From assembly GCF_000760115.1 (NCBI RefSeq), contig NZ_JNAS01000002.1, forward strand, positions 310,001-374,000: DNA of 64,000 bases, given 5' to 3'. Made by a program: the position numbers and the translations under genes. The notes under the pieces are model-generated. The model was not told the origin of the DNA and searched no databases. It was given only the letters and a program-made list of their open reading frames with translations. The stretch comes from Prochlorococcus marinus str. SB (GTDB taxonomy: Bacteria > Cyanobacteriota > Cyanobacteriia > PCC-6307 > Cyanobiaceae). This document shows positions 18,607-27,482 of this stretch, piece by piece (position 1 is the stretch's first letter; each line of letters starts with the position of its first letter).

Positions 18607-18786
18607 ATGACTCCATTTAGACCAACTTCATATAATCGCCCTGGAGAACAAATATCAACTACTCCTTCTGGATTAAAAGTAACTTCTGCAAAGAGGTTAA
18701 TGGTGGATTCAATGGTAAGAATGATACAAAAAGCAGAAAATCATTCAGTAGAAGATAAACTTGACGAAGAATCTAACAATAATTAA
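18607..18786 (+). CDS. Small soluble protein (59 residues), overlapping cpeS start
   Basis: The frame begins at ATG 18607: [20 protein letters not shown], then [20 protein letters not shown] and a charged tail [19 protein letters not shown]. It has no hydrophobic segment. Its last 26 bases overlap the beginning of cpeS in another frame, so translation of the two may be coupled. I do not recognise a family. The amino-acid composition is protein-like rather than random AT-rich (Pro, Gly and Arg in the first half), which supports reality. Confidence 0.65.
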   Translation: MTPFRPTSYNRPGEQISTTPSGLKVTSAKRLMVDSMVRMIQKAENHSVEDKLDEESNNN

Positions 18787-19312
18787 TCAATTCATTGCTA
18801 AAAGTATAGGAGAGTGGAAATCTATTAGAAGTTCTCACACTTTAGCTTTTCAAGAATTTGAAAACTCTACTAGTAAAATATATATAAAACATATCAACAA
18901 AAAAAATAAAAAAGTCGTTGAAATTTTTAAAAATTATAAATTCAGTTTAAACCTAGAGAGCATAGCCATTTCTATAAATTGGCAAGCTATTAGTGATTGG
19001 GAAGATGATTATATGAGTGAGGGAGATGAAACTATTCTGATTTTTTTACCCAAAGATGAAAATTCAGGAATTGTTCTAAGAAATAAAGGTTATACAGAAT
19101 CCTTTATTTCATCATCCAATTATTTTGTTGATGAACAAAATAATTTACAAATTAAAACCATTTATAAATCAACAGTTTCCGAAGAAAGAATTTCCTTTTT
19201 ATCCACTCATGTAAGATCCAGATTTTCTACTATTAGAAATCTGGAGAATAACTCAGTTATTCAGACTTCACATACTTCAGAGATAAGGAATTTAGCTAGT
19301 TTAAAAGATTAA
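18761..19312 (+). CDS. cpeS: Phycobilin lyase CpeS (phycoerythrin chromophore lyase)
   Basis: The CpcS/CpeS family signature opens the protein: [20 protein letters not shown], and a lipocalin-like beta barrel is expected, with [30 protein letters not shown] and [19 protein letters not shown]. These lyases attach phycoerythrobilin to the beta-82 cysteine of phycobiliproteins. The start is TTG 18761 (183 residues), inside the upstream 59-residue ORF; the first in-frame ATG is too far in. It converges with cpeB, overlapping its 3' end by 17 bases. From literature memory, the MED4 CpeS is a lyase for Cys82 of phycoerythrin beta. Confidence 0.88.
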   Translation: MTKNLTIINQFIAKSIGEWKSIRSSHTLAFQEFENSTSKIYIKHINKKNKKVVEIFKNYKFSLNLESIAISINWQAISDWEDDYMSEGDETILIFLPKDENSGIVLRNKGYTESFISSSNYFVDEQNNLQIKTIYKSTVSEERISFLSTHVRSRFSTIRNLENNSVIQTSHTSEIRNLASLKD

Positions 19313-19808
19313 TTATCCTTTCAAATTGAAACTCTGTTTCAGATATTAATTTAGGAAGAAAGCCTTTGTTTCCAGGCATATTATTAACTGTTGAATTCAA
19401 ATCAGAGATAGTTGCATCTCGCATTAATTGAAAAACCCTTCTTGCATTTCTTAAAGGCACCCCAAGAGCAAGATAAGTATTTTTAAGATCCTTCAAACAA
19501 CTTTTTTCTAAAACTGATTCGTCATTAGAAATTAAAAGATAAGCAACAATCCTTAGGATTATTTCTCCATCTCTTAAACAAACGGACATCTTATTAGTTG
19601 TATTTAAAGATATTTTTGAATTAAGTGAATCTTGATTTTCGCAAATCATTGCTGTTACAGCGTCTGCTGCGATTGCATGTGAATTATTGGTTATTGAGGT
19701 TATTGCATCTAATCTTGAGTTTGCACTATTAATAAATTCTTTTATATTTCTTAAATCATTTAATTTCTTATCGGCTGACAATAGTTGATTATTCTCTGAA
19801 ACTGACAT
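19296..19808 (-). CDS. cpeB: Phycoerythrin beta subunit, degenerate (class III type)
   Basis: Core phycobiliprotein segments survive: [35 protein letters not shown] and [11 protein letters not shown]. Cys77 in SVCLRDGEI is the equivalent of the beta-82 bilin site. Cys56 aligns with the beta-61 position, but the beta-50 cysteine is replaced (HAIAADAV) and the beta-165 site region is gone, so at most the central bilin looks attachable. At 170 residues it is shorter than normal PE beta (about 184). No cpeA or linker gene is adjacent. A light-harvesting role is doubtful; photoreceptor-like roles have been suggested for this protein in high-light Prochlorococcus. Confidence 0.92.
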   Translation of the reverse strand: MSVSENNQLLSADKKLNDLRNIKEFINSANSRLDAITSITNNSHAIAADAVTAMICENQDSLNSKISLNTTNKMSVCLRDGEIILRIVAYLLISNDESVLEKSCLKDLKNTYLALGVPLRNARRVFQLMRDATISDLNSTVNNMPGNKGFLPKLISETEFQFERIINLLN

Positions 19809-19986
19809 TCCTGAAGTAAAAATTTAAAGACCGATCTTAAGAATAATACAAAGCTAGTAAAAACAATACAATTTCAAACTTAACGCAACGCTTCTTAATT
19901 AATAACTTCATTCCAAAGTGATAGTTAAAATAATTCAAATAAAAGATTTTTTTCCGCTAGTATGAATTTACATTTTCAATAAAGTT

Positions 19987-20193
19987 TTGGATCAACAGGA
20001 TTTAAAATTATCAAAGAAACTTATTTCCTCATATAAAAAGAGATTGGAAAAAGAAATTCTTGACAGAAGTATGAAATTAAAGATGCCTCAAAATAAATTT
20101 GAAGAAATAATTAATAACAATAATGAACTTATAAATTTAAAAAAAGCGTTAGAAGATCTAGAAACGGAATCTGAATCTCATAGTAAAGTCTGA
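19987..20193 (+). CDS. Small charged coiled-coil-like protein upstream of uvrD
   Basis: The 68-residue frame opens with TTG 19987 and reads MDQQDLKLSKKLISSYKKRL EKEILDRSMKLKMPQNKFEE followed by IINNNNELINLKKALEDLE and a Glu/Ser tail. It is rich in Lys, Glu and Leu and would be largely helical. It ends 22 bases before uvrD on the same strand, so it may be co-transcribed. I recognise no family, and the start codon is uncertain. Confidence 0.5.
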   Translation: MDQQDLKLSKKLISSYKKRLEKEILDRSMKLKMPQNKFEEIINNNNELINLKKALEDLETESESHSKV

Positions 20194-20215
20194 TTTTTGA
20201 AAAACCCTTCCAAAA

Positions 20216-22624
20216 GTGCCTCAAACCAACAATTTCCTTTTTAAGTCCCTAAACAATCAACAACTTCAAGCAGTAAAACATGTTTATGGACCACTTTTAG
20301 TTGTAGCAGGTGCAGGTAGCGGAAAAACTAAGGCTCTTACTCACAGAATTGCAAACCTTATTGAGGGTAACTCTGTAGATCCCCATAACATTCTAGCTGT
20401 CACTTTCACTAACAAAGCTGCTAAAGAAATGAAAGCAAGATTAGAGGTTCTTCTAGCCCAAGAATTAGCTTTTAATCAATTTGGTCAGCCTTGGACAACT
20501 CTCAAAGAAATTGATCAAAATCAATTAAGAGCAAACGTTCACCAAAAGAGGCTTCAAAACCTTTGGATCGGTACTTTCCATTCCTTATTTTCAAGACTTC
20601 TGAGATACGATATTGAAAAATATGCTGATCCAGAAGGCCTAAGATGGACAAGACAATTTTCAATTTATGATGAAACAGATTCTCAAACATTAGTAAAAGA
20701 AATTATCAGTCAAGATATGAATCTTGACCCAAAAAGATTTGATCCCAAAAAGATTAAAAGATTAATAAGTAATGCTAAAAATCAATGCTTAACTTCTACT
20801 GATCTTTTAGAAAAAGCAGATAATAATTTTGATAAAACAGTTGCAGAAGCCTACAAGAGATATAGGATTTCGCTCTCAAAAAATAATTCTTTAGACTTTG
20901 ATGATCTTCTGCTTTTGCCTGTTTTCTTATTGAGGCAAAATGATATAGTCAGAGATTACTGGCACAAAAGATTTAAACATATTTTAGTTGATGAATATCA
21001 AGATACAAATAGAACACAATATGAACTTATAAAATTAATTACGGCTGGGAATACTGAACCAAAAAAATTCTTCAATTGGGAAGATCGGTCTATTTTTGTA
21101 GTTGGGGATGCTGATCAAAGTATTTATAGTTTCAGAGCAGCTGACTTCAGAATTTTAATTGGTTTTCAAGAAGATTTTAAAACCTCAATCAACGACGATA
21201 CAAAATCATCTTTAATTAAATTAGAAGAAAATTATAGGTCATCTTCCAATATCCTTGATGCTGCAAACTCACTAATAGAAAATAACTGTGAAAGAATTGA
21301 CAAAGTTTTAAAGGCTACTAAAGAAAAAGGGGAACTTTTAACTTTACTCAGCTGTGATGATGAAATTTCCGAGGCAGAAGCAATTACCAATAAAATAAAA
21401 TCACTCAATAATTATAATCAAAACCCAATTTGGAAAAATTTTGCGATTTTATATAGAACCAGGGCTCAGTCGAGAGTAATAGAAGAATCTCTTGTAAGGT
21501 GGCGCATTCCTTATACAATTTTTGGAGGATTGCGTTTTTATGATAGAAGAGAAATTAAAGATGCAATAGCATATTTGAAAGTTCTGGTTAATTCTTCAGA
21601 TAACGTTAGTCTTTTACGCATCATAAATGTTCCTAGAAGAGGGATTGGTAAGACTACTATTCAAAAACTGAATGAACTATCTAATAGGTTAAATATCCCA
21701 TTATGGGAGGTTCTTAATGATAAGCAAAGTCTTGAAGAAACAATAGGCCGATCATCAAAAGGAATTAATAAATTTACTGAAATTATGAATGATCTACTGT
21801 GTTACCTAGAAAATTCAGGCCCCGCTCAACTACTACAACTTGTATTAGAAAAAAGTGGTTATTTAAGTGACTTACTCTCAAGTGGGACTGAAGAATCTGA
21901 AGATAGAAGAAATAACTTACAAGAACTAATTAATGCAGCTACTCAATATGAAGAAGAAACAGAAAGTGGAGATGTAGAGGGATTTCTTTCTACAGCAGCC
22001 TTAACAACTGATAATGATACGAAGAAAAATAATCCTAACTCTGTAACTCTCATGACTCTACATAATAGTAAAGGTTTAGAATTTCAAAATGTTTTTATCA
22101 CTGGGCTAGAACAAGGTCTCTTCCCTAGCCATAGATCAATAGATACTCCCTCACTTCTTGAAGAGGAAAGAAGATTATGCTATGTAGGTATTACTAGAGC
22201 TAAAGAAAGAGTTTTCTTAAGTCATGCCAGAGAAAGAAGATTATGGGGTGGCATGCGTGAAGCAACAATTCCTTCAATATTTCTTTCGGAAATACCTGAA
22301 GATTTAATGGATGGCGAATTACCACAAACTGGTGGTGCTTCAATTAGAAGAGATTGGCATCTTGATCGTTTAACTAGAGTTGATCGAAACAATCCAAATG
22401 AATTTGTTAACAAACCAATAAATGCAGTAAGGAAATTATATTCAGGTCCTAGTAAAGGGAAAAGCTGGATAGTTGGAGATATGCTGATTCACTCAAAGTT
22501 TGGGAAAGGTGAAATCATACATATTTTTGGGAGTGGGGAAAAAATATCTTTAGCAGTAAAATTTGGTGATAAAGGAAGTAAAATTCTAGATCCCAGATTA
22601 GCTCCAATTCGTTATGTAAGTTAA
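20216..22624 (+). CDS. uvrD: UvrD/PcrA-type superfamily 1 DNA helicase
   Basis: An 802-residue helicase with all SF1A motifs in order: Q motif LNNQQLQAV, Walker A GAGSGKTKALTHRIANL, TFTNKAAKEMK (Ia), LVDEYQDTN (II), GDADQSIYSFRAAD (III), EENYRSS (IV), LMTLHNSKGLEFQNVFITG (V) and LCYVGITRAKERV (VI). It unwinds duplexes 3'-to-5' in nucleotide-excision and mismatch repair and in replication restart. The C-terminal 70 residues are a Tudor-like PcrA tail (GDMLIHSKFGKGEII). The start is GTG 20216. It is followed 5 bases later by cca. Confidence 0.96.
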   Translation: MPQTNNFLFKSLNNQQLQAVKHVYGPLLVVAGAGSGKTKALTHRIANLIEGNSVDPHNILAVTFTNKAAKEMKARLEVLLAQELAFNQFGQPWTTLKEIDQNQLRANVHQKRLQNLWIGTFHSLFSRLLRYDIEKYADPEGLRWTRQFSIYDETDSQTLVKEIISQDMNLDPKRFDPKKIKRLISNAKNQCLTSTDLLEKADNNFDKTVAEAYKRYRISLSKNNSLDFDDLLLLPVFLLRQNDIVRDYWHKRFKHILVDEYQDTNRTQYELIKLITAGNTEPKKFFNWEDRSIFVVGDADQSIYSFRAADFRILIGFQEDFKTSINDDTKSSLIKLEENYRSSSNILDAANSLIENNCERIDKVLKATKEKGELLTLLSCDDEISEAEAITNKIKSLNNYNQNPIWKNFAILYRTRAQSRVIEESLVRWRIPYTIFGGLRFYDRREIKDAIAYLKVLVNSSDNVSLLRIINVPRRGIGKTTIQKLNELSNRLNIPLWEVLNDKQSLEETIGRSSKGINKFTEIMNDLLCYLENSGPAQLLQLVLEKSGYLSDLLSSGTEESEDRRNNLQELINAATQYEEETESGDVEGFLSTAALTTDNDTKKNNPNSVTLMTLHNSKGLEFQNVFITGLEQGLFPSHRSIDTPSLLEEERRLCYVGITRAKERVFLSHARERRLWGGMREATIPSIFLSEIPEDLMDGELPQTGGASIRRDWHLDRLTRVDRNNPNEFVNKPINAVRKLYSGPSKGKSWIVGDMLIHSKFGKGEIIHIFGSGEKISLAVKFGDKGSKILDPRLAPIRYVS

Positions 22625-22629
22625 AACTC

Positions 22630-23877
22630 ATGAACGATATCTCTGATTACATCCAAGGGGAATTAATCAAAACTCCATTTAATCTATATAACCTAATTGT
22701 TAAATACATAGAATCTAATAACGATACTAAAGTAGCTTTTGTTGGCGGTTATTTAAGAGATTTATTAATAAGTAAATTCCACAAAAAATCGTTTTCTAAA
22801 CCTGTAGATATTGATCTTGTTATTGAAGGATCCTCTATTTCTCTAGCAAAATTTATAAAAAAAAATATTGTAAATGTAGATTTATGTTTAATCAAGGAAT
22901 TTAATTTATACAACACTGTAGAAATAAATATTAATGACTACAAAATTGATATTGCTTCTGCAAGAAAAGAAATTTATTCTGCTCCAGGCTTAAATCCCAC
23001 AGTAAATAAAAGTACTATTGAGGAGGATCTTAAGAGGAGAGATTTCACTATAAATTCAATAGCCTTCGAGGTCTCGACAAGGAAAATCTATGATCTTTAT
23101 GGAGGAATTTCTGATATAAAAAGTAAAAGATTGAACTTACTTCACAGTAATAGCATTTCAGATGATCCAAGTAGATTAATTCGATGTGCAAAATATGCTT
23201 CAAGATTAGATTTCAATATTTCAAATAATTCCCTCAAACAATCTCAAGAAACAGTTAGAAAATGGCCATGGAAAAGTTCAGAAACTCATCAGAAAATGAT
23301 TTACCCTCCTGCACTAGGCATACGAATAAGGATGGAACTAGCTGAAATATGCAAACAGGATAATTTGACTAATGTGATTTCGATAATTCATAAATGGGAA
23401 ATTATCTCAATCCTAAATGAAAATATTAAAGTCGATAAAAGATTTTTAAGAGGACTAAATTGGATTAAGAAGTTAAAGGGAAATCATATACTTTACTTAT
23501 TAAAAGATTCAGAAGATTTAGAAAAAGCATGTCAAAGATTTTTGGTAAATAATAGTGAGATAAAAATATTAGAAGATTATATAAATATCAAAAAGATATT
23601 TAATACCAACCCAAAAAACTTCAATCATTTTTCTCCATCAAGTTGGACAGAATTTATTGAGGACAGAAACCTTAATGATGAGACAGTCAAATTATTAATT
23701 TGTGATGGAGGACCATACTGGCGTAAATTGTTTAAGTGGTTATTTATTTACAAATTCATAAAATCAAAAAAAGATGGAGAAACATTAAAAAAAGAAGGAT
23801 GGGATCCAGGGAAGGAGATGGGAAAGGAAATCAAAAGATTAAGATATTTGGAAATTGACAAATTAAATAGAAATTAA
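22630..23877 (+). CDS. cca: CCA-adding tRNA nucleotidyltransferase / poly(A) polymerase family
   Basis: The N-terminal nucleotidyltransferase fold shows the family pattern FVGGYLRDLLISK and PVDIDLVIEG (metal-binding Asp pair), then KIDIASARKE and EEDLKRRDFTINSIAF (nucleotide recognition) and DDPSRLIRCAKYASRL. These class II enzymes rebuild or add the 3' CCA of tRNAs, which is needed here because the three tRNA genes in this window lack encoded CCA. At 415 residues it is a normal length. It is the second gene after uvrD, and its stop is immediately next to the stop of the convergent SelD fusion (no spacer). Confidence 0.93.
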   Translation: MNDISDYIQGELIKTPFNLYNLIVKYIESNNDTKVAFVGGYLRDLLISKFHKKSFSKPVDIDLVIEGSSISLAKFIKKNIVNVDLCLIKEFNLYNTVEININDYKIDIASARKEIYSAPGLNPTVNKSTIEEDLKRRDFTINSIAFEVSTRKIYDLYGGISDIKSKRLNLLHSNSISDDPSRLIRCAKYASRLDFNISNNSLKQSQETVRKWPWKSSETHQKMIYPPALGIRIRMELAEICKQDNLTNVISIIHKWEIISILNENIKVDKRFLRGLNWIKKLKGNHILYLLKDSEDLEKACQRFLVNNSEIKILEDYINIKKIFNTNPKNFNHFSPSSWTEFIEDRNLNDETVKLLICDGGPYWRKLFKWLFIYKFIKSKKDGETLKKEGWDPGKEMGKEIKRLRYLEIDKLNRN

Positions 23878-26049
23878 TTACATTTTTACAACCTCTCCAA
23901 CCTTGTACCATTTATCCTTTAGAACATTTTCATATTTACGATTGCAACTAATTAACAAAGGTCCACATGTTTGAGGATCTAATAGTAATGATATTTTCTC
24001 GTTAAAAGTCTCTTGATCTAATGAATTTTCGTTTAAAAAATTAATTATTCTTTTCTGCTTATTTACTTTATAAATTTTGTCAAAAATTTCTTTATTAGAT
24101 TCAAAGAAAGTACTTTTAACGTCTTTTCTTATTAAATCAAATACTCCAGGATAAGCTTTAAATGCAAATAAATCTAATAAAACTTTTAGTGGCTCAAGAT
24201 TATTGCTTTGCCTATATAAATTAGATGATTCAACCATTTCTTTAAGATGTCCAATAAATCCATATCCAGTAATGTCAGTCGCAGCATTGACTAATGATTC
24301 TTTAAATTGATTTTGAAAAAGATAAATTTCATCAATCAAATATTGCTGACTCTTTACTAAATTATTAATTACTTCAGAAGAACTACCTAGCATATTAATA
24401 TTTTGCATTTGACCGGCAAAGTAAATCCCAACGCCCAGAGGTCTAGACATCATGAGAATATCTCCAATATTCATTCCAGATTTAAGCCATGGTTTTGCTC
24501 CATTTTTTAAAATACCTTGAACTGTTAAAGAAATATCCATTCCTAATGAATAAGGTTTATTTACAAAACTTCTTGCTTCGAAAGTATGGCCTCCAAGTAA
24601 TTCACCTCCATGATCCTCAACTGTTGATTTAATACCTTGTAGTGATTGAGAAAAGAGGTAACTCTGAAATTCCCTTTCAACTTTTGGTAATGAAATTAAA
24701 GCCTGCGCGGATGAAAGTTTTGCTCCGCATGCCCACAAATCTGAGCAAGCATGCAAAGTAGTAATTTTTGCATTAAGCCAAGGATCACTTACCAAAGAAG
24801 GAAATCCATCTACACTTTGCAAGATAATGTCTTGACCATTTTGATATATCTCAACTGAATCTTCAGGTGATGAGGCAAAAGAATTTAAATTAGAATTTAT
24901 TAATGATTTATTCAAAACTAACTGAGGAATTTTAGCTGCACATCCTCTGCAATCATTCAATGAAATATTTTTTTCATTACTCTTCATCATTAGCCTTTTT
25001 GTTCTGAACTTTTTAATAAAGTTGAGATCAATTTTATGCTTTAAAATCCAAAAAATAAAAGAAGGGCCGAAAACAAAATTGCGATAAATAGCAAAAGCCT
25101 TTGGATAATGGCTTGGAAATATATTTACTATTTGCAATCCGATCTTTTGCGGAAACCATTTATTTAATGATCTCCCTTCTATATCTTTTTTTAGATTTTG
25201 TACTAATATATTTACAACTTTTACTGCAAAAACTCCCGATGCCGGTCTTTTTGCTGAACCTACAACTGCGCAATCACCGACAGCAAAGATTCCAGAGAAA
25301 CTTTTTATCTGTAAATTCTGATTTGTAATTATTCTGCCATAAGAATCCGAATCTAATAATTTTTTTTGTGCCCATAACGGAGATGTATTTCCAGTGCATA
25401 AAAGAATCTTGCCATAATCAAAATTAAGTTTTTCAACTAATTCAATATTGGAATTCCGTAAACTTTTTAGAATTGTATTATTAATTTTTCTTGAATCACA
25501 TAATAGTTTTAAAGGTCTATCTCCCCATCTTTTTCGTAAAGCATATGATACTTCAATTGCAGCAAGGCCACTCCCAACAATTACAAATGGAAGTTCATTA
25601 AATGAATCAAAAATGTCCTCTTTTAGTATTGAATCATAAGAACTTAAAAAAGGTTTAATTGAAAAAGCATTTCGATTTTTAACGAGTGATTCAAATTCTT
25701 TTGGAATTATTGTTTGACTTCCATAATTAAGCACCAACTTCGAATAATTAATTGAAGGTCTATTACTTAAAACAATTTTCTTTAAATTGAAATCAATATC
25801 CTTTACTTCTTCTTCTATAAAAGAGACTTTTGCATTTTTTGCTAAAGATTTTATATCAATTAAACTCTCTTCTAGAGTGATTGATTTTGAAATCACCGAT
25901 GGGTACATTGCAGAATAAACCAAATGAGAATCTCTAGATATAATTGAAACAGGAATTTCTGGCATTAATTTCGGAAACATTAACCATTTCTTCAATAAAG
26001 AAACATTTGAGTGTCCTCCTCCAATTAGTACCAGATGATTAAAAGTCAT
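23878..26049 (-). CDS. Fusion: NADH dehydrogenase-like FAD oxidoreductase plus SelD (selenophosphate synthase)
   Basis: The first 350 residues form a type II NADH dehydrogenase-like flavoprotein: Rossmann start LVLIGGGHSNVSLL, second dinucleotide fold FVIVGSGLAAIEVSYAL, and FAVGDCAVV (FAD-binding end). Residues about 360-723 are a complete SelD-like domain beginning NDCRGCAAKIPQLVL, with candidate catalytic Cys370 and Lys373. ATP/metal motifs follow: VDGFPSLVSDPWLNAKITTLHACSDLWACGA, GGHTFEARSF, and DPQTCGPLLIS. It would make selenophosphate from selenide and ATP, coupled to an NAD(P)H oxidation step. Starts only 9 bases from mtnP, divergently. The fusion is known in other cyanobacteria. Confidence 0.9.
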   Translation of the reverse strand: MTFNHLVLIGGGHSNVSLLKKWLMFPKLMPEIPVSIISRDSHLVYSAMYPSVISKSITLEESLIDIKSLAKNAKVSFIEEEVKDIDFNLKKIVLSNRPSINYSKLVLNYGSQTIIPKEFESLVKNRNAFSIKPFLSSYDSILKEDIFDSFNELPFVIVGSGLAAIEVSYALRKRWGDRPLKLLCDSRKINNTILKSLRNSNIELVEKLNFDYGKILLCTGNTSPLWAQKKLLDSDSYGRIITNQNLQIKSFSGIFAVGDCAVVGSAKRPASGVFAVKVVNILVQNLKKDIEGRSLNKWFPQKIGLQIVNIFPSHYPKAFAIYRNFVFGPSFIFWILKHKIDLNFIKKFRTKRLMMKSNEKNISLNDCRGCAAKIPQLVLNKSLINSNLNSFASSPEDSVEIYQNGQDIILQSVDGFPSLVSDPWLNAKITTLHACSDLWACGAKLSSAQALISLPKVEREFQSYLFSQSLQGIKSTVEDHGGELLGGHTFEARSFVNKPYSLGMDISLTVQGILKNGAKPWLKSGMNIGDILMMSRPLGVGIYFAGQMQNINMLGSSSEVINNLVKSQQYLIDEIYLFQNQFKESLVNAATDITGYGFIGHLKEMVESSNLYRQSNNLEPLKVLLDLFAFKAYPGVFDLIRKDVKSTFFESNKEIFDKIYKVNKQKRIINFLNENSLDQETFNEKISLLLDPQTCGPLLISCNRKYENVLKDKWYKVGEVVKM

Positions 26050-26058
26050 TTACACACA

Positions 26059-26952
26059 ATGAATAAAGAACATTTATTACCAATTGAAAAATCAAGATTA
26101 GGAGTGCTTGGTGGAAGTGGATTTTATTCAATGGATCAAATAGAGTACTTAAGAGAACTAGAAATCAACACTCCCTATGGTAAACCTTCTGATTCAATTA
26201 AAGTATATAATCTTGGAAACCTAGAGATAGCATTCATTCCTAGACATGGCAGAACACATAGTTTAAATCCTTCTGAAATCCCTTACAAAGCTAATATTTG
26301 GGCTCTAAGATCAATAGGAGTAAGATGGATTATTGCTCCGTCAGCAGTTGGTTCATTACAAGAACAGATAAGGCCACTTGATATAGTCGTTCCAGATCAA
26401 TTTATAGACCGGACAAAAAATAGACCTGCAACCTTCTTTAACGAGGGAGCTGTTGCTCACGTAACTATGGGAGATCCCTTCTGCACAAATTTATCACGTA
26501 TATTAAGTGAAATCGGAGAAAAAAATATTCCTGGCGGTAGACAATTGCATAGAGGGGGTACCTATCTAGCAATGGAAGGTCCCGCGTTCTCAACTAGAGC
26601 AGAATCTAATTTATATAGGAGTTGGGGATGTTCAATAATTGGAATGACAAACCACACTGAAGCAAGATTAGCTAAAGAAGCTGAAATAGCTTACTCCTCC
26701 TTATCTATGGTTACTGATTATGATTGCTGGCATCAAACTCATCAAGAAGTTTCTGTTGAGATGGTTTTGGATAATCTTAGATCAAATACTGAAGTTGCTA
26801 ATAAAATAATATTTGAAGTAGCTAAATTAATTGAAAAAGAAAGACCAAAAAGTAAGTCTCATTCTTCGTTAAAAGAAGGATTGATAACCCAAAAAGAAAA
26901 TATCCCAAGCTCCACAAAAGAGAAACTAAGGATATTTACTGATTCTTATTAG
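26059..26952 (+). CDS. mtnP: 5'-methylthioadenosine phosphorylase
   Basis: Purine nucleoside phosphorylase family 2 protein: LGVLGGSGFYSMD, IAFIPRHGRTHSLNPSEIPYKANIWAL, and AMEGPAFSTRAESNLYRSWGCSIIGMT (substrate Met loop) are characteristic. It splits methylthioadenosine, a by-product of polyamine synthesis, to adenine and methylthioribose-1-phosphate. I start it at ATG 26059 (297 residues); an ATG eight codons upstream would run back over the divergent SelD fusion by 15 bases. The last 40 residues are basic and loosely conserved. It is followed by the minus-strand psbE cluster. Confidence 0.93.
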   Translation: MNKEHLLPIEKSRLGVLGGSGFYSMDQIEYLRELEINTPYGKPSDSIKVYNLGNLEIAFIPRHGRTHSLNPSEIPYKANIWALRSIGVRWIIAPSAVGSLQEQIRPLDIVVPDQFIDRTKNRPATFFNEGAVAHVTMGDPFCTNLSRILSEIGEKNIPGGRQLHRGGTYLAMEGPAFSTRAESNLYRSWGCSIIGMTNHTEARLAKEAEIAYSSLSMVTDYDCWHQTHQEVSVEMVLDNLRSNTEVANKIIFEVAKLIEKERPKSKSHSSLKEGLITQKENIPSSTKEKLRIFTDSY

Positions 26953-26995
26953 GCTTATTTGATACTAGTGATTATCAGGTCAAGGTAAGGATTTG

Positions 26996-27193
26996 TTAGC
27001 CTCCAGCTCCAACGCCTTGGTATGAACCGTAGAAGAATATTCCTAAAACGAAGATAACTGCAATTCCACCTGCTGTAGCAACAAGCCATAGAGGAAGAGT
27101 TCCTTCAGTCCATCTTCTTTCCCATGCAACTGCTGGTCTACCGTCAGGAAGTCTATCTGGAATTCTTCCATCAGGTCCTTTTAATTTACTCAT
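26996..27193 (-). CDS. psbJ: Photosystem II reaction centre protein J
   Basis: The 65-residue protein has one membrane helix in [25 protein letters not shown] and ends [10 protein letters not shown], the PsbJ pattern. The N-terminus ([20 protein letters not shown]) is longer than in plastids, as usual in Prochlorococcus and Synechococcus. PsbJ sits next to cytochrome b559 and affects forward electron transfer and plastoquinone binding. It is last in psbE-psbF-psbL-psbJ; the gap to psbL is 9 bases. Confidence 0.97.
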   Translation of the reverse strand: MSKLKGPDGRIPDRLPDGRPAVAWERRWTEGTLPLWLVATAGGIAVIFVLGIFFYGSYQGVGAGG

Positions 27194-27202
27194 GATTTTA
27201 AT

Positions 27203-27322
27203 TTAATTGAAAAAATAACTGGAAAATAAAATTCCCAATACAAAGACTGATAACAAGCCTAAATAAAGGCTTGTACGATTAAGTTCAACTGGAACTTTGT
27301 TAGGATTTTCGTTTACTTGCAT
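27203..27322 (-). CDS. psbL: Photosystem II reaction centre protein L
   Basis: I start it at ATG 27322, giving the 39-residue [20 protein letters not shown] followed by [19 protein letters not shown]; the frame extends upstream but only into psbF in another frame. The [10 protein letters not shown] helix is diagnostic. PsbL is at the photosystem II monomer interface. It is 11 bases after psbF. Confidence 0.98.
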
Positions 27323-27333
27323 GATAGTTAAAT

Positions 27334-27480
27334 TTATCGGGCTACGAATTGCATTGCAGCAATAGAACCTAAAAAGAATACTGATGGAATAGCTAGAGCA
27401 TGAACTGCTAGCCAACGGACAGTAAATATAGGATAAACGCGGACTTCGGCAGCCTGCATTGGAGCTTGAGAATTAGTCAT
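27334..27480 (-). CDS. psbF: Cytochrome b559 beta subunit
   Basis: A 48-residue frame from ATG 27478-27480: [20 protein letters not shown] then [20 protein letters not shown] and AAMQFVAR. The His in [11 protein letters not shown] is a haem ligand shared with PsbE. The [19 protein letters not shown] stretch is nearly invariant. It lies 2 bases after psbE. Confidence 0.98.
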
Positions 27481-27482
27481 TG

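Noticed and set aside
25101-25639. Two plus-strand frames of 75 and 63 codons
   Set aside because: They are antisense to the SelD fusion, which is an intact multi-domain protein.
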